DNA of 64,000 nucleotides, from assembly GCF_013407835.1 (NCBI RefSeq), contig NZ_JACCBI010000001.1:3286001-3350000 (forward strand), read 5' to 3'. The position numbers were made by a program, and so were the translations under genes. The DNA is from Agromyces atrinae (GTDB taxonomy: Bacteria; Actinomycetota; Actinomycetes; Actinomycetales; Microbacteriaceae). The notes beneath the pieces were generated by a model. It worked only from the letters and a program-made list of their open reading frames with translations, ran no database searches and was not told where the DNA came from. Shown piece by piece: positions 60,209 to 64,000 of the stretch; position 1 is the stretch's first letter; every line of letters begins with the position of its first letter.

Positions 60209-62155
60209 CTAGCGCACCTGCTCCGTGATCGCGGTCATGACCGACGTGTCGGCGAGCGTCGTCGTGTCGCCGACCTGACGGCCTTCGGCGAGGTCGCGCA
60301 AGAGGCGCCGCATGATCTTGCCCGAGCGGGTCTTCGGAAGCTCGCCGACGATGAACACCTGTCGCGGGCGGGCGATCGCGCCGATCTGCTTCGCGACGTG
60401 CGCGCGCAGCTCCTCGCTCGCGGTCGCGATGTCGAGCCCCGCGGTCTGGCGTTCCTTGAGGATCACGAACGCCACCACGGCCTGGCCCGTCGTCTCGTCC
60501 GAGGCGCCGACGACGGCGGCCTCCGCGGTGAACGGGTGGGCGACGAGCGACGATTCGATCTCGGCGGTCGACAGTCGGTGGCCCGAGACGTTCATGACGT
60601 CATCCACCCGGCCGAGCAGCCAGATGTCGCCGTCCTCGTCGCGGCGTGCGCCGTCGCCGGCGAAGTACTTGTCGCCGAACTTCTCCCAGTACGTCTCGCG
60701 GAACCGGTCAGGGTCGCCCCAGATACCGCGCAGCATCGACGGCCACGGCTCGGTGACGACGAGCAGGCCTCCGCCCACGCCTTCGACCGGCTCGCCCTCG
60801 TCCGAGAGGATGTCGATGGAGATGCCGGGCACGGCGACCTGCGCCGATCCGGGCTTGAGGTCGGTGACCCCGGGCAGCGCCGAGATCATGATCGCGCCCG
60901 TCTCGGTCTGCCACCACGTGTCGACGACGGGGATCGAGCCGCCGCCGATGACGTGGCGGTACCAGATCCATGCCTCGGGGTTGATCGGTTCGCCGACCGA
61001 GCCGAGGAGGCGGAGCGAGCGCAGGTTGAACCCGTGCGGAATCTGACGGCCGAGCTTCATGAACGAACGGATGGCGGTCGGGGCCGTGTAGAAGATCGTG
61101 ACGCCGTACTTCTCGATGATCTCCCACCAGCGCCCGGCGTGCGGGGTGTCGGGCGTTCCCTCGTAGATGACCTGCGTCGCGCCGTTCGCGAGGGGGCCGT
61201 AGACGACGTACGAGTGCCCGGTGATCCAACCGACGTCGGCGGTGCACCAGTAGACGTCGCGCTCGGGGTGCAGGTCGAAGACGTTCTTGTGCGTGAACGC
61301 CGTCTGCGTGAGGTAGCCGCCCGACGTGTGCAGGATGCCCTTGGGCTTGCCCGTCGTGCCACTCGTATAAAGGATGAACAGCGGGTGCTCGGCGTTGAAG
61401 GGCAGAGCGGTGTGCTCGCTCGAGGCATCCGCCATCGCCTCGGACCAGCGCACGTCGCGGTCGGTCCATTCCACCTCGGCGCCCGTGCGTTCGACGACGA
61501 TGACGGCGCGCACCTCGGTCTCGGCCGCGGCGACCGCTTCGTCGACGGTCGGCTTGAGGGGGAACACGCGCCCCTTGCGGTAGCCGCCGTCGGCCGTGAT
61601 GACGACGTGGGCCTCGGCGTCGTCGATGCGCGACGACAGGCTCTGCGAGCTGAAGCCGCCGAACACGACGGAGTGCACCGCGCCGATCCTCGCGCACGCG
61701 AGCATCGCGACGACGGCCTCGGGGATGAGGGGCAGGTAGATTGCGACGCGGTCGCCGGGCTCGACGCCGAGTGCGATGAGTGCGTTCGCGGCGCGCTTGA
61801 CCTCGGCCGTGAGCTCGGCGTACGTGATCGCCCGGCTGTCGCCCGGCTCGCCCTCGAAGTGCAGCGCGACGCGGTCGCCGTTTCCTTCTTCGACGTGGCG
61901 GTCGAGGCAGTTGTAGGCGACGTTCAGTTCGCCGTCGTCGAACCAGGTCGCGAACGGCGGGTTCGTCCAGTCGAGGGTGCGCGTGAAGGGCTTCGACCAG
62001 GTGAGCAGTTCTCGTGCCTGATCGGCCCAGAATCCCAGCCTGTCGGATGCTGCGGCGTCGTACAGTTCGGGCGAGGCCACGGCTTGGGCTGCGAACTCGG
62101 GTGCCGGTCGAAACCGGCGGATCTCTTCGAGATTGTGATCGATCTGCGCATTCAT
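60209..62155 (-). CDS. acs: Acetyl-CoA synthetase
   Basis: This 648-residue AMP-forming ligase activates acetate to acetyl-CoA. It has [23 protein letters not shown] (P-loop-like ATP site), [71 protein letters not shown] and the C-terminal [13 protein letters not shown], where the lysine is the acetylation site. The length is normal. The start is ATG 62155; AAGGAG lies 12 bases before it. Palindrome C lies between its stop and the nuclease-like gene. Confidence 0.96.
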   Translation of the reverse strand: MNAQIDHNLEEIRRFRPAPEFAAQAVASPELYDAAASDRLGFWADQARELLTWSKPFTRTLDWTNPPFATWFDDGELNVAYNCLDRHVEEGNGDRVALHFEGEPGDSRAITYAELTAEVKRAANALIALGVEPGDRVAIYLPLIPEAVVAMLACARIGAVHSVVFGGFSSQSLSSRIDDAEAHVVITADGGYRKGRVFPLKPTVDEAVAAAETEVRAVIVVERTGAEVEWTDRDVRWSEAMADASSEHTALPFNAEHPLFILYTSGTTGKPKGILHTSGGYLTQTAFTHKNVFDLHPERDVYWCTADVGWITGHSYVVYGPLANGATQVIYEGTPDTPHAGRWWEIIEKYGVTIFYTAPTAIRSFMKLGRQIPHGFNLRSLRLLGSVGEPINPEAWIWYRHVIGGGSIPVVDTWWQTETGAIMISALPGVTDLKPGSAQVAVPGISIDILSDEGEPVEGVGGGLLVVTEPWPSMLRGIWGDPDRFRETYWEKFGDKYFAGDGARRDEDGDIWLLGRVDDVMNVSGHRLSTAEIESSLVAHPFTAEAAVVGASDETTGQAVVAFVILKERQTAGLDIATASEELRAHVAKQIGAIARPRQVFIVGELPKTRSGKIMRRLLRDLAEGRQVGDTTTLADTSVMTAITEQVR

Positions 62156-62336
62156 GATGCTTCGCTCGCTCCTTCGCGATTACGTCGTCAACGGGTTCGC
62201 CTGCCCACCATGACGATATCCCCTCGGCCGGGGCGCGAGCGAACCCCGACGAGTCGATCAATCCTCGACATCGTCCGATGCTGCGAGCCAGCCGTGAGCC
62301 GAATGTGGAAACCCCTCATTCGTCGGAAAAAGGTAC

Positions 62337-62364
62337 TTGCGATTGCATGGGCACCCCGTACACT
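62337..62364 (+). promoter_or_regulatory. Promoter of 6C RNA
   Basis: TTGCGA (62337-62342) and TACACT (62359-62364), separated by 16 bases, are a good housekeeping-type promoter for this GC content. They sit at the right distance for a transcript that begins near 62371. The gap on the left (62156-62336) presumably holds the acs promoter on the - strand; I see no further element in it. Confidence 0.75.
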
Positions 62365-62370
62365 GGGATA

Positions 62371-62520
62371 CGCCTGAACGAAACATCCAGGCCAGCAGCG
62401 CGAGTGATTCCCCCCAATCCTCCGCTGCCGCGGCGGCATCTGTTCCCCCCAATGGGTGCCGCCCCCTACTTTGAGTGAGAGCTCGCAGGGCCGTCGGAGA
62501 GATCCGGCGGCCCTGTTCTC
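62371..62520 (+). ncRNA. 6C small RNA
   Basis: Two hairpins each present six unpaired cytosines, the defining feature of the actinobacterial 6C RNA. Hairpin 1: GCAGCG (62395) to CGCTGC (62428), where GATT and AATC close a CCCCCC loop at 62410-62415. Hairpin 2: GGCGGCA (62432) to TGCCGCC (62463), where a stem with several G-U pairs closes a CCCCCC loop at 62445-62450. A promoter lies at 62337-62364 and a terminator at 62486-62515, giving a transcript of about 150 bases. In other actinobacteria 6C RNA is thought to act by pairing with G-rich mRNA sites. Reading frames through this stretch are not protein-like. Confidence 0.93.
62486..62515 (+). terminator. Terminator of 6C RNA
   Basis: CAGGGCCGTCGGA (62486-62498) pairs with TCCGGCGGCCCTG (62503-62515), with one G-U pair and a GAGA loop, followed by TTCTCGTT. 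Confidence 0.88.
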
Positions 62521-62632
62521 GTTGTGGCGCGGAGTGGTGCTTCCCTCCTCCCCAACGGATGACGCGCGCGGGCCCTCCACAGATCGATGCGGCCGCGGTG
62601 TGCGGTGTGCGGCCCGTCTCTACGGTCGTCTC

Positions 62633-63700
62633 ATGCCCTCCGCTTTCATCGCTTCCCCCTCATGGGAGACGGCCCGCCCGGCACAGACGGCCTCCTCCCG
62701 GCGATCGGCGGGGGCATCGACGGCCGGGGAGATCGACTCGACGATCACCCCGGCCGCCGGCCCACCCGAGCCGACCGAACGGGATGACGCCCTCGATGCA
62801 CTCGGTGAGCTGGCGGATCACGCCGAGGGCGCGACCGATCTCTTCGTGAACGGTGCGGCGGGCCTCTGGGCCGACTACGGCCAGGGCGCGGAGCGGGTCG
62901 AGGGCTGGACGCTCGGCGATGAGGCCGTGCGGGCGCTCGCGGTGCGGCTCATCGCGCACGGAGGCCGTCACATCGACGAGGCGACGCCCGCCGTCGACGT
63001 ACGGCTCGGTGGAGGGGTGCGCGTGCACGCCGTGCTGCCCCCGCTGTCGACGCGGGGCACGCTCATCTCGGTGCGCATCCCGCGGTCGGGTCACGGCACT
63101 CTCGCCGACCTGCACGGCGCGGGGATGTTCGACGACCGAGCGCACGATGTGCTGATCCACGCCGTGGAACGCCGCGAGAACATCCTCATCTCGGGCGCAG
63201 CGGGTGCAGGTAAGACCACGCTTCTCGCCGCACTCCTCGGCTGTGCGTCACCGACCGACAGGATCGTCGTGATCGAAGACCTCGCCGAGCTCCAGATCAC
63301 GCACCCGCACGTGGTGTCGCTCGAGGCCCGCCAACCGAACCTCGAGGGCGCGGGCGGAGTGCGGCTCGACAGCCTCGTGCGCGAGGCGCTCCGCATGCGG
63401 CCGGATCGACTCGTCGTCGGCGAGTGCCGCGGCGCCGAGCTTCGCGAACTGCTGTCGGCGCTCAACACCGGTCACGACGGGGGAGCGGGCACCGTGCACG
63501 CCAACTCGCTCGACGACGTGTCGACGCGACTCGAAGCGCTCGGCGCGCTCGCCGGCCTCGGTGCCGCGGCGCTCGCACGTCAGACGGTCAGCGCGTTCGA
63601 TCTCGTCGTGCACGTCGAGCGGCATGCGTCCGGCCGTCGCATCGGCGGACTCGGCCGGTTCGCCCTCGTCGGCGATCGCCTCTCGGTGGTGCCGCTGTGA
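62633..63700 (+). CDS. TadA/CpaF-type secretion ATPase
   Basis: This 355-residue ATPase of the type II/IV secretion family powers a tad pilus or related assembly. It has Walker A GAAGAGKTT (188-196), Walker B region RIVVIEDLAELQ, the His-box region HPHVVSLEARQP and LVREALRMRPDRLVVGECRGAELRELLSALNTGHDGGAGTVHANS. I chose ATG 62633, which lies seven bases after a TACGGT -10 box (leaderless); the frame is open further upstream to 62456, but that would overlap the 6C RNA terminator. The next gene is coupled by a GTGA overlap. Confidence 0.9.
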   Translation: MPSAFIASPSWETARPAQTASSRRSAGASTAGEIDSTITPAAGPPEPTERDDALDALGELADHAEGATDLFVNGAAGLWADYGQGAERVEGWTLGDEAVRALAVRLIAHGGRHIDEATPAVDVRLGGGVRVHAVLPPLSTRGTLISVRIPRSGHGTLADLHGAGMFDDRAHDVLIHAVERRENILISGAAGAGKTTLLAALLGCASPTDRIVVIEDLAELQITHPHVVSLEARQPNLEGAGGVRLDSLVREALRMRPDRLVVGECRGAELRELLSALNTGHDGGAGTVHANSLDDVSTRLEALGALAGLGAAALARQTVSAFDLVVHVERHASGRRIGGLGRFALVGDRLSVVPL

Positions 63701-64000
63701 CCGTCGTCGACGAGATCGCCGGCGTCGCCTCACGTCTCGCCGTGCTCCTGACCGCCGGAGTGGCGCCCACCGCGGCGCTCGGCTACCTCGCGCGTCTCGA
63801 CGGCGATACGGATGCCGCTGAGGTTCCGACTGAGGGCGCCGACACGGTGCTGCGGCGAGGCCCGCTCGCTCGCTGGACGGCGCGGCGCCACGCGTCGACC
63901 GAGGGTGACGTCGACGCCGTCATCCGCGCCGTCGCTCGGTCGGCTCGGGCGGGCGTACCGATCGGGAGCGCGATCAGCGCGGCGGCGGCCGGCCTCCCGT
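63697..64000 (+). CDS. TadB-like type II secretion F-family protein, partial
   Basis: The frame starts at GTG 63697 overlapping the ATPase stop (GTGA) and runs off the right edge. The first 101 residues include VASRLAVLLTAGVAPTAALGYLARLDG and VDAVIRAVARSARAGVPIGSAISAAAAGLP, matching the N-terminal cytoplasmic part of TadB/GspF-type membrane platform proteins that pair with the ATPase. Membrane helices would lie beyond the window. Confidence 0.75.
   Translation, partial: MTVVDEIAGVASRLAVLLTAGVAPTAALGYLARLDGDTDAAEVPTEGADTVLRRGPLARWTARRHASTEGDVDAVIRAVARSARAGVPIGSAISAAAAGLP

Noticed and set aside
60398..62377. 659-codon + strand open frame opposite acetyl-CoA synthetase
   Set aside because: Shadow of a fully convincing gene; low-complexity Arg/Asp/Gly/Val product, no ribosome site or domain.
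62278..62478. 66-codon + strand frame with several Pro and Cys
   Set aside because: It lies across the 6C RNA, whose C-rich loops and paired stems explain the sequence.

Overview
The window is high-GC DNA from an actinobacterium. The family is most likely Microbacteriaceae; this is inferred from gene content and style, with no marker gene present to prove it. Supporting signs are a 6C small RNA, an LAxTG-type surface-protein anchor, a fused RmlC-RmlD protein, many GTG/TTG starts, several genes with a -10 box only 5-8 nt before the start codon, and long chains of genes joined by 4-base ATGA/GTGA overlaps.

Region by region. 0-6.3 kb holds the N-terminus of a membrane protein, an ABC-2 exporter, a LuxR-type response regulator, a membrane histidine kinase that appears to start at CTG, and an accessory membrane protein. 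6.3-12.4 kb holds a CPBP protease, a tyrosine kinase/chain-length regulator with its low-molecular-weight phosphatase, and a second kinase/regulator pair. 12.7-42.8 kb is a large cell-surface polysaccharide locus. It has two clusters on the + strand, each beginning with its own lipid-linked sugar transferase (12688 and 31373) and each carrying its own flippase, polymerase, glycosyltransferases and pyruvyl-transferase-family genes. Between them lies a - strand block for dTDP-rhamnose (rmlA, rmlB, rmlC-rmlD fusion) plus a glycosyltransferase. 42.8-52 kb holds a Tat-exported phosphoesterase, two copies of a module pairing a DUF4012 protein with a small sortase-type surface protein, UDP-glucose dehydrogenase, a VanZ protein and a universal stress protein. 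52.7-64 kb holds a GH15 glycosidase, tRNA-Pro, a metallophosphoesterase, a bifunctional penicillin-binding protein, DUF4177 and RidA proteins, a predicted nuclease, acetyl-CoA synthetase, 6C RNA and the start of a tad pilus/secretion operon.

How it fits together. The sugar transferases load the first sugar on undecaprenyl phosphate. The glycosyltransferases extend the repeat unit using dTDP-rhamnose and UDP-glucuronate, and pyruvyl-transferase-family enzymes and probably an acyltransferase decorate it. The flippases and polymerases export and polymerise it, and the kinase/phosphatase pair sets chain length. DUF4012 and sortase-type proteins may attach or organise the product at the wall.

Most unusual signals. 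Three intergenic palindromes (2146-2220, 59105-59173, 60118-60187) each carry four GTAGG cores, two direct and two inverted, at spacings of 19-24-19 or 19-25-19. Two of them bracket a solitary predicted nuclease gene (59268-60122), and its stop codon lies inside the right-hand palindrome. Also notable are a possible bistable hairpin masking the ribosome-binding site of the tyrosine-kinase gene, a 65-codon frame fitted by 4-base overlaps between two glycan genes, a one-base frameshift in an acyltransferase gene, and two likely CTG starts.
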